The translations under genes and the position numbers were made by a program. The notes under the pieces were generated by a model. It was given only the letters and a program-made list of their open reading frames with translations, did not search any database and was not told where the DNA came from. Positions 7,752 to 15,845 of a DNA stretch of 23,824 nucleotides are shown piece after piece. How positions within the stretch are numbered: the first letter of the stretch is position 1; each line of letters opens with the position of its first letter. Origin of the DNA: Candidatus Gastranaerophilales bacterium (GTDB taxonomy: Bacteria > Cyanobacteriota > Vampirovibrionia > Gastranaerophilales > Gastranaerophilaceae); NCBI GenBank assembly GCA_021199975.1, contig JAJQHF010000276.1, forward strand, positions 1-23,824. Direction: 5' to 3'.

Positions 7752-9139
7752 TGGAGCTTTTTACAAATAAAACTTTGGAGAAACTAAAGTATGACCTTGT
7801 TCGTGACGGGCTTGTAAGCTATGAAGATATTGAACAGGCACATGAGCTTGCCATTTCTCAAAATGTTAATATAGGTCAAATCCTCATAAAATCCAATCTT
7901 ATAACGGAAGAAACTCTTTTAAAATTTTTGGAAAGTAAACTCCATATTCCATATGTCGACTTAAAAGATTATACTCTTGATACAAATTGTTTATCATATA
8001 TAAATTTTAATGATGCTCAAAAATATAAAATAATTCCTCTTTTTAAAATAGAAAATGTTTTAACCGTGGCAATGGCAGATCCTTTAGATTTATTTGCAAT
8101 TGATAAAATTGTTGAAAAGACGGGATGTGATATAGAACCTGTTATATCGGCGGAATCACTCGTCTTAAAAAAGATAGAGGAATATTATAAAATTAACGGT
8201 TCCGTAGGTCAGATAAATTTAGAAAATCCCGAAAATAAATTTAATTGGCAGGAAGAACTTCATAATGATGTGCTGGCGGAGGAACATATACAATTATTAA
8301 TAAGGGCTATTTTAAAACAAGCTGTTTTGAATAATGTGCATGAAATGTTTTTTGAACATACTCCGAACGGTTTAAATGTAAATTTCAGACAGGGAAATGA
8401 TATTGTAAATACAGGTCAGATACCTTCCGTTCTAGTAGTTCCGTTTATTTCAAAATTAAAAATATTATCATCTTTAGATGCAAATGTGTGTGAATTGCCG
8501 CAGCTTGGAAAACTTATTTTTAATGTGGAGGATATTGTTCTTACCGCAAGTATATCGGCATTCCCTACAATTAACGGTGAGCGTATTTCTTTAAAGATAT
8601 ATAAACCACCCAAAAAATTGAATGAAATAGGGTTGAGTAATTCTCAAATTGCAGTTATAAAATCCGAATTGGAAACACCGGGAATTATCTTGGTTTGCGG
8701 CGCTTCGCTTGCGGGAAAAACTCATATTATTTATTCTGTTTTGTCAGATATTTCAAATTCAAACAAAAATATTATGACAATTGAATCAATATCAAAGTAT
8801 AATCTTGAAAACGTTAACCAGTGCGAATTAAACGAAAATATCGGTTTTAATACAGATAAAGCAATGCGTTTTATCGAGTTTCAATCTCCAGATTTAATAT
8901 ATTTTGAAGGAATAACAAGCAGAACAGCGCTTGATTATTTCAGTTCGCTTGTATTTAAAAATAAAGTATTAATAACTGAATTTTTAGCGGATAATATGGC
9001 GGATTTAAATAAGAAGCTTTCTTACAGTGATTTTGAAATGTTTAAACCTCTTATTTCCTGTATTATATTTGTTCATAATCAAGACAGAATTGAAGTCCTT
9101 GATAAATCCGATTTAAGCAGATTTATTAATTTAAAATAA
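7751..9139 (+). CDS. Degenerate GspE/PilB-family ATPase with MshEN-type N-terminal domain
   Basis: A 462-residue relative of type II secretion / type IV pilus assembly ATPases. Residues 1-145 fit the MshEN (T2SSE N-terminal) domain, with IGQILIKSNLITEE and IPYVDL; in known members this domain binds c-di-GMP or nucleotides. The ATPase region begins near 175. TASISAFPTINGERISL (265-281) matches the family's TLPTIHGE stretch, and Walker A is GASLAGKT at 317-324. Other motifs are eroded: the Walker B region PDLIYFEGITS lacks the usual GEIRD, the histidine-box region reads KVLITEFLADN instead of LSTLHTN, and the zinc-binding tetracysteine is absent. It may bind nucleotide but hydrolyse it poorly, acting as a regulator. 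No other secretion gene is adjacent; a pilin-like gene lies at 22007. Confidence 0.8.
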   Translation: MELFTNKTLEKLKYDLVRDGLVSYEDIEQAHELAISQNVNIGQILIKSNLITEETLLKFLESKLHIPYVDLKDYTLDTNCLSYINFNDAQKYKIIPLFKIENVLTVAMADPLDLFAIDKIVEKTGCDIEPVISAESLVLKKIEEYYKINGSVGQINLENPENKFNWQEELHNDVLAEEHIQLLIRAILKQAVLNNVHEMFFEHTPNGLNVNFRQGNDIVNTGQIPSVLVVPFISKLKILSSLDANVCELPQLGKLIFNVEDIVLTASISAFPTINGERISLKIYKPPKKLNEIGLSNSQIAVIKSELETPGIILVCGASLAGKTHIIYSVLSDISNSNKNIMTIESISKYNLENVNQCELNENIGFNTDKAMRFIEFQSPDLIYFEGITSRTALDYFSSLVFKNKVLITEFLADNMADLNKKLSYSDFEMFKPLISCIIFVHNQDRIEVLDKSDLSRFINLK

Positions 9140-9242
9140 CAATGTTTTAAAGCAATGTAACATTATTTTAACATGTAATGCAGTTAAAGGTAAAAAATTT
9201 TTTTTACGTTTTTATACAGGTGAGAGTATAAAAGGTAAACAT

Positions 9243-12224
9243 ATGAGAATATCAAAAATTTCATACCCGATTAGCGGTAATAATATAAAATTATCAAAAC
9301 AAAAATATAGTTCAATACCATTATTGGAAAATAAAAATATAAACACAATATCAAAAAAGAGGGCTGAATATCCGAGATATTATACACAAATTCCGTTTGG
9401 AAGTAATGAAAAACAGGCAGGAGTAGTTGAGGAATATTTTAAGCTTCCCGAAGGCTGCAAGCCTGATGATTTTCAAATCGAATCAGGACGCTCTATAGAA
9501 AAAGGAAACGACTTAATTGCTGATGCGCCGACTGGTACAGGGAAAACGGCAATTGCTCATTATGCGGTTTCAAAAAATATGGAGGAGGGTAAAAAAACTT
9601 TTTATACTACTCCTTTAAAAGCATTGAGTAATCAGAAATATAATGAATTTAAATCAGTATACGGAGATGACAATGTAGGCATATTAACAGGCGACAGAAG
9701 AGAAAATTCGGAAGCGCCGATTTTAATAATGACAACGGAAGTATACAGAAATATGGCACTCTCAAATATGTACGGAGAAACTTCAGATTTAATGAAAAAT
9801 CTTAAAACGGTTATTTTGGATGAATTTCATTATCTTGATGATGCTGACAGAGGTACGGTGTGGGAAGAAGCAAAAATGTACACTCCTCAAGATGTACAAA
9901 CGGTTGCATTAAGTGCAACATTCGGCAATCCCGAAGAATTGATTGGCTGGTTTAATAATAATACGAGCAGAAATGCGGATTTGGTAAGCCTTCCTTCAGA
10001 AAAACGTCATGTTCCTCTTGTATTTAACAGTATTACAACAGGCTCTTATAAAGATGAAGAAAAAAGAATAAAAAAAGGATTGAGAAGAGGAACGGTATCT
10101 CAATCAGATGGTATTCCGCCAAGAGCCTCTTTAAGCGATTTTAAATATGCAGTGGAAAAACTGGATGAAAAACAACAGCTGCCTGCAATATTTTTTGTAT
10201 TCAGCCGTAAATATTCAAGAGAATTATTGGATTATTTAAATCAGGAAGGACAAGACCTGACGACAGTACAAGAGAAAAAAGAAATCGAAGAAATAATTAA
10301 TAAACACGAAAACAAGCATTATATAGGGGCTGATTTAGATAGAGAAGCTTTGAAAAAAGGATATGCAATACATAATGCAGGAATAATTCCGGGACAAAAA
10401 GAATTGATAGAAGAATTATTCCAAAAAAAATTAATTAAAACGGTAATAGCAACAGAAACACTTGCCGCCGGAATAAATATGCCTGCTAAAACAGTAGTAA
10501 TTTCAAACCTTTATAAACCGGATGATAACTCTGATGATGAATATGGAATGAGAATGTTAACGGCAAATGAGTTTAAACAAATGTCCGGAAGAGCAGGCCG
10601 CAGAGGCATAGATACCGTTGGTTATGTATATATGATGCCGACAGACCGAAAAAGCGAACAAGACTTTTTATATCTTGAAGCTATAGATTGTAATCCTTTA
10701 ACAAGCAAGTATGATCCAAGTTATGACTTTCTTGCGGGATATTACGAATATTATGATGACAATAAAAAATTATCAGATATCTTTAATAAGACCTTTTTTG
10801 TCTACAGCGAAAATGATTCGGAGAAAAAATCAAAAGTTCAATCTTTGGCGGATATAAGTGATAAAAAAACTAATGTTCTTTTAGATTGCGGTATTTTAAA
10901 TTCGGATGATGAGGGAAGAATATATCCGACTGAAATGTCAAATATCGCTTCGAAAATACGAGGTTATGATGTTTTAACTTTAACTGAAACAATTGCTGAT
11001 AAAAATACATTTTCAAATATCTCGCCTCAAGCACTCGCAATGGTAATGGGTGCCATTGCAAATCCTGCTTCTTCGGGAGAAAAAGACATTAATTACGATA
11101 CGGATTTACAATATGTTTTTTGTAATGCAGCCGAAGGTACAGATAAAATTTATGACAGATTAAACCAGTCAGTTAATTCAATGTTAAGGGAATTGGGTAA
11201 AAATACTGCATCTTTTAATAACTATCAGGAAATGCTTGAGTTTGCAGAGAGTATAGAAAAACCTGAAGATTCTCCGGAGCATATTAAATCAGAATTAAAA
11301 AATCAATCGGCAAGAAGAGCTAAAATGTATACTATTACACAAAAAAGCGGAAATTATACACTTTCTGAAATTGTTCAAGCATTAAAAGACCATGATGTGG
11401 TTCCTTCAAAAGTACTTGAAAAATATTCAGAGGTTCTCGAAAAATATAAATCCGGTATAAATCAAGGAAGTATTTCTGAATATATTGAAAAGCTTGAGAT
11501 GGAAGCTGAAAAACAAGATACCTCCAAAAAGGGGAATAAGACAAAAGCCAGATTGGAAAGAAAGAAATCAGAATTATATGAAGAAATAACAAAAGCTAAA
11601 TTAATGCAGTATTTGGATGAAAATCTATTTGAAGCAATGGGGGCAAACTATCAGTTTATAAAGAAAAATCCACCGTCTAAGGTAAAACAGGATTTTTATA
11701 ATGCGGAAGCATTATATTTTAAATCAACATTAAAAGATATTCTTGTAGATAAACTGACTGCATTAATAGCACTGCAGGAAAACACTGAGCAGGAAATAAT
11801 TTCGGCTGAAGATACCGTAAATGACAGTAAAAAAGTTAAGGATTGTTTTAAAAATTTAAAAAATAAATCACTTGAAACATGTGCCTCCGAAATTAAAAAC
11901 GGCATAGTAAGCAGTCCTGAAAGATATAATGAAACAGCGGCCGAGATTTTATATACCTGGGTGTATTTAAACAGGATAAATCCTGAGGATACAATGACTA
12001 ATTGGGAACAATTACTTAGAATAATACCTGAGAATTCGGCGGATGAAGGAACTATATACAGAACAATAATGCAGACTGCGGATTTGTTAAGCCAAATTAT
12101 GGAAGTGTCTGAAGCGGGATATATTTCATCTAAAAATGAAGATGATAAATTATATTACTCGGAGTTAAAAGAAACTGCTAAAGAAGCACGAAATTTGATG
12201 ATAAAAAAACCTATAGAAATTTAA
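9243..12224 (+). CDS. Ski2/Mtr4-like DExH-box helicase
   Basis: A 993-residue superfamily 2 helicase, probably acting on RNA. The core shows motif I APTGTGKT (95-102), Ia TTPLKALSNQKY, II DEFH (193-196), III LSATFGNPEE, V TETLAAGINMPAKTVV and VI QMSGRAGRRG (446-455), the Ski2-like signature. A Q-like element, FQIESGRSI, precedes motif I. Residues 1-60 form a polar, probably disordered leader ending in PFGS. The C-terminal half (about 500-993) has helical, lysine/glutamate-rich stretches but no domain I can name. The ATG at 9243 has AAAAGG at 9230-9235. Ski2-like helicases are also known in Cyanobacteria, where roles in RNA turnover have been proposed; the bacterial role here is unknown. It is flanked by a 103-nt gap with no clear promoter and converges on the next gene. 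Confidence 0.9.
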   Translation: MRISKISYPISGNNIKLSKQKYSSIPLLENKNINTISKKRAEYPRYYTQIPFGSNEKQAGVVEEYFKLPEGCKPDDFQIESGRSIEKGNDLIADAPTGTGKTAIAHYAVSKNMEEGKKTFYTTPLKALSNQKYNEFKSVYGDDNVGILTGDRRENSEAPILIMTTEVYRNMALSNMYGETSDLMKNLKTVILDEFHYLDDADRGTVWEEAKMYTPQDVQTVALSATFGNPEELIGWFNNNTSRNADLVSLPSEKRHVPLVFNSITTGSYKDEEKRIKKGLRRGTVSQSDGIPPRASLSDFKYAVEKLDEKQQLPAIFFVFSRKYSRELLDYLNQEGQDLTTVQEKKEIEEIINKHENKHYIGADLDREALKKGYAIHNAGIIPGQKELIEELFQKKLIKTVIATETLAAGINMPAKTVVISNLYKPDDNSDDEYGMRMLTANEFKQMSGRAGRRGIDTVGYVYMMPTDRKSEQDFLYLEAIDCNPLTSKYDPSYDFLAGYYEYYDDNKKLSDIFNKTFFVYSENDSEKKSKVQSLADISDKKTNVLLDCGILNSDDEGRIYPTEMSNIASKIRGYDVLTLTETIADKNTFSNISPQALAMVMGAIANPASSGEKDINYDTDLQYVFCNAAEGTDKIYDRLNQSVNSMLRELGKNTASFNNYQEMLEFAESIEKPEDSPEHIKSELKNQSARRAKMYTITQKSGNYTLSEIVQALKDHDVVPSKVLEKYSEVLEKYKSGINQGSISEYIEKLEMEAEKQDTSKKGNKTKARLERKKSELYEEITKAKLMQYLDENLFEAMGANYQFIKKNPPSKVKQDFYNAEALYFKSTLKDILVDKLTALIALQENTEQEIISAEDTVNDSKKVKDCFKNLKNKSLETCASEIKNGIVSSPERYNETAAEILYTWVYLNRINPEDTMTNWEQLLRIIPENSADEGTIYRTIMQTADLLSQIMEVSEAGYISSKNEDDKLYYSELKETAKEARNLMIKKPIEI

Positions 12225-12243
12225 TTATAATCTGCCGCATTTT

Positions 12244-12552
12244 TTAGATTATTGAAATTAAAGTCAAAGTAATATATTGCCAAATTATATAAATTATAAC
12301 AGAAATAATAATAAATATTATATTTACAGATTTAAGAAAAAGGTTAAATAAATCATTTTTTGAAAACCTTCTTAGGATATGAATTATAACTGCTGTTATT
12401 ACAGGGAAATATAAAACACCAATACGGATATATAAAATGTGCTTTTCATTAAACCCAAATGAATAAAACGGGCTTATATAAGTTAATATAAGGCTTTCTA
12501 TTGTAAGGAGAAAAGCAATTGATGAAAAAATTGTTATTGTATTTCTTTTCAA
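12244..12552 (-). CDS. Small three-span membrane protein of unknown function
   Basis: I do not recognise the family. The longest open frame extends to 12609 (121 codons, TTG start), but an extended -10 promoter lies inside that N-terminal part. The more likely start is therefore the internal TTG at 12552, giving about 102 residues beginning LKRNTITIF. A GAGG lies 11 nt upstream of this TTG. The product has three hydrophobic spans and basic loops (HILRRFSKND). Its 3' end is 19 nt from the helicase stop, so the two converge without an obvious terminator. The consistent hydrophobic pattern and promoter argue for a real gene, but there is no homology I can cite. Confidence 0.5.
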   Translation of the reverse strand: MKRNTITIFSSIAFLLTIESLILTYISPFYSFGFNEKHILYIRIGVLYFPVITAVIIHILRRFSKNDLFNLFLKSVNIIFIIISVIIYIIWQYITLTLISII

Positions 12553-12579
12553 TATATTCTTATCCTCATTCTTGCAGAA

Positions 12580-12609
12580 ATTATAACATAATAATAAAAA
12601 ATCCCGCAA
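12580..12609 (-). promoter_or_regulatory. Extended -10 promoter for the small membrane protein
   Basis: Read on the - strand, TGTTATAAT (12588-12580) is a perfect extended -10, and TTGCGG (12609-12604) lies 18 nt upstream as a partial -35. Transcription would start near 12573, after the first TTG codon and before the internal TTG at 12552. Confidence 0.5.
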
Positions 12610-12855
12610 TTAGGAAATTGGAAATTGAGTATTTTTTAAAAAGTCAAGAAATTAACGTAAAAATAAAGAAATATTAAGAAAAAATGAAAAAATAAAAAAA
12701 TAGTTGTTGACGGCGAAGTATGTTTAATATAAATTTAATATGCTGATAAGGGCAAATTTTATATTTATTAAGAGTAAATCAAGAAGGAAACGGTTTATAA
12801 ATTATAGATATAGGAATGGCTCAAAGCAAAAGCCGTAAGACAAAAGGAAGTGGAA
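12610..12855. other. Divergent intergenic region and S10 leader
   Basis: This 246-nt, very A-rich region separates the - strand membrane protein from the ribosomal operon. It holds the operon promoter and a leader of roughly 115 nt before rpsJ. I see no strong hairpin comparable to the E. coli L4-binding leader. Confidence 0.5.
12704..12733 (+). promoter_or_regulatory. Putative promoter of the S10-spc operon
   Basis: TTGTTGACG contains overlapping -35 candidates: TTGTTG (12704-12709), with an 18-nt spacer to TATAAA (12728-12733), and TTGACG (12707-12712), with a 15-nt spacer. An A-rich tract just upstream (12681-12700) could act as an UP element. Transcription would begin near 12740. Confidence 0.45.
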
Positions 12856-13173
12856 ATGAACGAAAGCAAGCAGCAAAGAATAAGAGTTTGTTTGAAAGCG
12901 TATGACCATAAATTAATCGATTTATCCGCAAGTAAAATTGTGGAAGTGGTAAAGAGAACCGAAGCAAGAGTAGCAGGACCGGTTCCGTTACCGACGAAAC
13001 GCCGTTTATATTGTGTACTTCGCTCGCCTCATGTTGATAAAAAATCGAGAGAACATTTTGAGATGAGAATACACAAAAGAATAATTGATATTTATGATCC
13101 GACAGCACAAACAACAGAAGAATTAACAAGAATGGATCTGCCTGCCGGAGTAGATATAGAAGTTAAACTTTAA
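12856..13173 (+). CDS. rpsJ: 30S ribosomal protein S10
   Basis: S10 belongs to the head of the 30S subunit and in many bacteria also acts as NusE in antitermination. The 105-residue product has the conserved SPHVDKKSREHFEMRIHKR near residues 57-75 and the end LPAGVDIEVKL. An upstream in-frame GTG at 12850 would abut the Shine-Dalgarno AGGAA (12845-12849); the ATG at 12856 has proper spacing and gives the standard N-terminus, so I chose it. It is the first gene of the ribosomal operon. The str-operon genes (S12, S7, EF-G, EF-Tu) that often precede it are absent; a divergent gene sits upstream instead. Confidence 0.97.
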   Translation: MNESKQQRIRVCLKAYDHKLIDLSASKIVEVVKRTEARVAGPVPLPTKRRLYCVLRSPHVDKKSREHFEMRIHKRIIDIYDPTAQTTEELTRMDLPAGVDIEVKL

Positions 13174-13225
13174 AAGTATTAACAGGCACATACAATTTAA
13201 TAGAGGAAACTCCAAAAAATTGAAT

Positions 13226-13262
13226 GTGATCTACGAGGCAAACAGAGAAACGTAGCGCTCAC
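13226..13262 (+). promoter_or_regulatory. Hairpin in the S10-L3 spacer
   Basis: GTGA (13226-13229) and TACG (13232-13235) pair with CGTA (13251-13254) and TCAC (13259-13262), giving two 4-bp stems separated by a small internal loop and capped by a purine-rich 15-nt loop. It lies in a 105-nt spacer just before the L3 ribosome binding site (AAAGGTG), where it could affect L3 translation. The function is inferred from position only. Confidence 0.35.
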
Positions 13263-13278
13263 AAAAGAAAGGTGAAAT

Positions 13279-13914
13279 ATGACACTGGGAGTAATAGGTG
13301 AAAAACTTGGGATGACACAAGTATTTAATAAAGAAGGACTTGCAATTCCCGTAACGGTTATAAAAGTTGATCCGTTAACAATTACACAAATTAAGACAGT
13401 AGATTCAGACGGATATAATGCGATTCAAGTAGGTATAGTACCTGCAAAAGAAAAGCATTTAACAAAAGCTGAAATAGGTCATTTTAAGAAAAACGGATTA
13501 GAAAATTTCAAACATTTACAAGAATTCAGATTAGATAATCCTGAAAGCTACAAAGTAGGTCAAAAGATAGATTTAAGTGTTTTGGCGGAAGGAATAAAAG
13601 TAGATGTAACAGGAACATCAATCGGAAAAGGATTTCAAGGTACCGTCAAGAGATGGAACTTTAGCAGAGGACCAATGGCTCATGGCTCAAAGAATCATAG
13701 AGAACCCGGTTCAATCGGAGCAGGTACAACTCCGGGACGTGTAATAAAAGGCAAGAGAATGGCAGGAAATATGGGCAATGAAAGAGTTACCATTACAAAA
13801 CTTACGGTAGTAAGAGTTGATAATGAAAATAATTTATTGCTTGTAAAAGGTTCAGTACCGGGACCTGAAGGAAAATTAGTAACGGTAGTACCGTCAAGAG
13901 TTAAATGGAACTAG
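13279..13914 (+). CDS. rplC: 50S ribosomal protein L3
   Basis: A 211-residue L3 that binds 23S rRNA early in assembly and reaches the peptidyl transferase centre with its central loop. It begins with the diagnostic LGVIGEKLGMTQVF, and the loop from about residue 144 (GSIGAGTTPGRVIKGKRMAG) is intact. AAAGGTG sits just upstream of the ATG. It follows S10 after an unusually wide 105-nt spacer and precedes L4 after another wide spacer of 140 nt. Confidence 0.97.
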   Translation: MTLGVIGEKLGMTQVFNKEGLAIPVTVIKVDPLTITQIKTVDSDGYNAIQVGIVPAKEKHLTKAEIGHFKKNGLENFKHLQEFRLDNPESYKVGQKIDLSVLAEGIKVDVTGTSIGKGFQGTVKRWNFSRGPMAHGSKNHREPGSIGAGTTPGRVIKGKRMAGNMGNERVTITKLTVVRVDNENNLLLVKGSVPGPEGKLVTVVPSRVKWN

Positions 13915-14054
13915 CGAAATTCTAATTGGACGAAGTCCGGAAAGCGAAAGCCGAAATGAGCGGGAGCGAAAGCGAAGTGAATGACAGGCTGGGGCAAAAA
14001 GGAATTTCAAGGCAAAATCCAAGAAAAACAAAAATAAAACAAGGAAAAGAAATT
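13915..14054 (+). other. Expanded L3-L4 spacer with a GC-rich, GCGAAAGC-repeating segment
   Basis: This 140-nt spacer starts with a small hairpin, GGAC-GAA-GTCC (13928-13938), and then has several copies of GCGAAAGC/GCGAAG-like units up to about 13978. The first 68 nt from 13928 are about 59% G+C, clearly above the flanking genes. The L4 frame is open through most of it, but L4 proteins start at the ATG at 14055, so I treat it as untranslated. Confidence 0.5.
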
Positions 14055-14690
14055 ATGACAAAAGAAGTTTCAATATTAAGTACAAGCGGAAAGCAAGTCG
14101 GACAAATTACTCTTGATGATAAAGTATTCGGAGTAGAACCGAATTTGCACGTAATGCACATGGCATTAAGAAGACAATTAAATAATGCAAGAAGCGGAAG
14201 CGCAAATACAAAAACAAGAGCTGAAGTTTCAGGCGGCGGAAAGAAACCGTGGAAACAAAAAGGAACAGGCAGAGCAAGAGCAGGTTCATTAAGAAGTCCG
14301 TTATTTGCAGGCGGCGGTGTTATATTCGGACCAAAACCAAGAGATTACAGCTTCGCAATGCCTCAAAAAGCAAGAAGATTAGCTTTAAAATCCGCTTTAT
14401 CCGCAAGATTAGACAGCACAGTTTTAGTAAAAGATTTTTCGGAAATAACGGAAGCAAAGACTAAAATGGTAGTTGAAGCTTTAAAGGCATTAAAGCTAGA
14501 AGGAAAAATCTTAATAATAGCTGATGCAAAAGCACCTGAAAACGGTCAGTTGGAATTAGCGGCAAGAAACCTTCCGAATGTAAAAATCATTTTACCGTTA
14601 AATTTAAATGTAAAAGATTTATTGGAAGCAGACACTCTTGTAATGACAGAAGCGGCAATATTAGAAATAACTGAGAGGTTATCAAAATAA
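14055..14690 (+). CDS. rplD: 50S ribosomal protein L4
   Basis: L4 lines the peptide exit tunnel and in enterobacteria also represses its own operon. The open frame extends to a TTG at 13926, but family members begin at MTKEVSIL-type sequences, so I place the start at 14055 with AGGA at 14042-14045; this gives 211 residues. The tunnel loop KPWKQKGTGRARAGSLRSP and the FGPKPRDYS segment are conserved. Its stop overlaps the L23 start by 1 nt (TAATG), indicating coupled translation. Confidence 0.96.
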   Translation: MTKEVSILSTSGKQVGQITLDDKVFGVEPNLHVMHMALRRQLNNARSGSANTKTRAEVSGGGKKPWKQKGTGRARAGSLRSPLFAGGGVIFGPKPRDYSFAMPQKARRLALKSALSARLDSTVLVKDFSEITEAKTKMVVEALKALKLEGKILIIADAKAPENGQLELAARNLPNVKIILPLNLNVKDLLEADTLVMTEAAILEITERLSK

Positions 14691-14998
14691 TGAGTACAAT
14701 GAAACAAAACAAAGAAAGATTATACGATATAATCAAAAAACCTTTAATTACGGAAAAATCAATGACTGCAACAGCGCAATCTCAATATACATTTGAAGTT
14801 GATAAAGATGCAACAAAAACCGAGATTGCACAGGCAATTGAATTGGCGTTTCCTAACAGAAAGGTTAAAAAAGTAAGAACGGTTTATATGCCGTCACATA
14901 CAAAAAGAGTAGGATATTCAGTCGGAAGAACTCAATCAAGCAAAAAAGCAATAGTTACAATTGAGGGTGATCCTATTGAAGAATTAGCAGGAGTGTAA
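14690..14998 (+). CDS. rplW: 50S ribosomal protein L23
   Basis: L23 sits at the tunnel exit and docks trigger factor and SRP. The 102-residue product has IIKKPLITEKSM near the N-terminus and the basic loop AFPNRKVKKVRTV typical of the family. An N-terminal extension of about nine polar residues (MSTMKQNKE) precedes the conserved part; a second ATG four codons in (14699) is also possible, but the TAATG overlap with L4 favours 14690. L2 follows after 4 nt. Confidence 0.96.
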   Translation: MSTMKQNKERLYDIIKKPLITEKSMTATAQSQYTFEVDKDATKTEIAQAIELAFPNRKVKKVRTVYMPSHTKRVGYSVGRTQSSKKAIVTIEGDPIEELAGV

Positions 14999-15002
14999 AC
15001 CA

Positions 15003-15830
15003 ATGGGTATAAGAAAAATAAATCCGACATCTCCGGGACAAAGAGGAATGACAAAAAGTGATTTTTCGGAAATAACAACAACTACACCCGAAAAATCGTT
15101 ATTATCCCCTATTAAAAAAACAGCCGGAAGAAATAATACAGGCAGAATTACATGCCGTCATAAAGGCGGAGGTCATAAGCAGGCATATCGTATAATCGAC
15201 TTCAAACGTGATAAATTCGGCATTCCTGCAGTTGTAAAGACTGTAGAATATGATCCTAACAGAAATGTAAGAATTTCACTTGTTTGTTATGCAGATGGAG
15301 AGAAAAGATATATACTAACTCCGCACGATTTAAAAGTCGGTGATACAATAATGTCGGGACCTGAAGCCGAAATACAAACAGGTAACGCAATACCTTTAGA
15401 GTTAATTCCTTTAGGTACAGTAATACATAATATAGAATTAATACCCGGCAGAGGCGCAAAGTTAGTAAGAACAGCAGGCGGAAGCGCTCAATTAATGGCA
15501 AAAGAAGGCAATTATGTAACCGTAAAAATGCCCAGTTCAGAAATGAGAATGATAAGAAAAGAATGTTTGGCTACAATCGGTGTATTAGGTAATGCTGAGT
15601 TTAAAAACCTTAAAATCGGTAAAGCAGGTCGTACAAGATACTTAGGAATAAGACCTACGGTAAGAGGTGTTACAATGAACCCGTGTGATCACCCCCACGG
15701 CGGCGGCGAAGGTAAAACAGGACCCGGAGGAAATCCAAAAACTCCTTGGGGCAAGCCGGCACTGGGTCAAAAGACAAGAAAAGCTAAAAAAGCCTCAGGT
15801 AAATTAATTGTAAGAGAAAGAAAACGCTAA
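15003..15830 (+). CDS. rplB: 50S ribosomal protein L2
   Basis: L2 is a core 50S protein needed for subunit association and peptidyl transferase activity. The 275-residue length is normal. RHKGGGHKQAYRIIDFKRDK lies in the N-terminal third, and the C-terminal loop contains His230 in CDHPHGGGEG, the counterpart of E. coli His229. The tail is lysine/arginine-rich as expected. S19 follows after 15 nt with a good AAAGGAG. Confidence 0.98.
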   Translation: MGIRKINPTSPGQRGMTKSDFSEITTTTPEKSLLSPIKKTAGRNNTGRITCRHKGGGHKQAYRIIDFKRDKFGIPAVVKTVEYDPNRNVRISLVCYADGEKRYILTPHDLKVGDTIMSGPEAEIQTGNAIPLELIPLGTVIHNIELIPGRGAKLVRTAGGSAQLMAKEGNYVTVKMPSSEMRMIRKECLATIGVLGNAEFKNLKIGKAGRTRYLGIRPTVRGVTMNPCDHPHGGGEGKTGPGGNPKTPWGKPALGQKTRKAKKASGKLIVRERKR

Positions 15831-15845
15831 TAAAGGAGATAATTA

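Noticed and set aside
9203..9232. TTTACG-18-TATAAA promoter before the helicase gene
   Set aside because: The TATAAA overlaps the ribosome binding site and would start transcription only a few nt before the ATG, removing the Shine-Dalgarno.
12816..12905. A 29-codon ORF (MAQSKSRKTK...) upstream of and overlapping rpsJ
   Set aside because: It has AGGA directly abutting the ATG with no spacing, is dominated by Lys/Ser from A-rich DNA, and overlaps the S10 ribosome binding site and coding start. A leader peptide is possible but unsupported.
13926..14054. In-frame N-terminal extension of L4
   Set aside because: It begins at a TTG without a Shine-Dalgarno, does not resemble any L4 N-terminus, and the ATG at 14055 gives the normal length.
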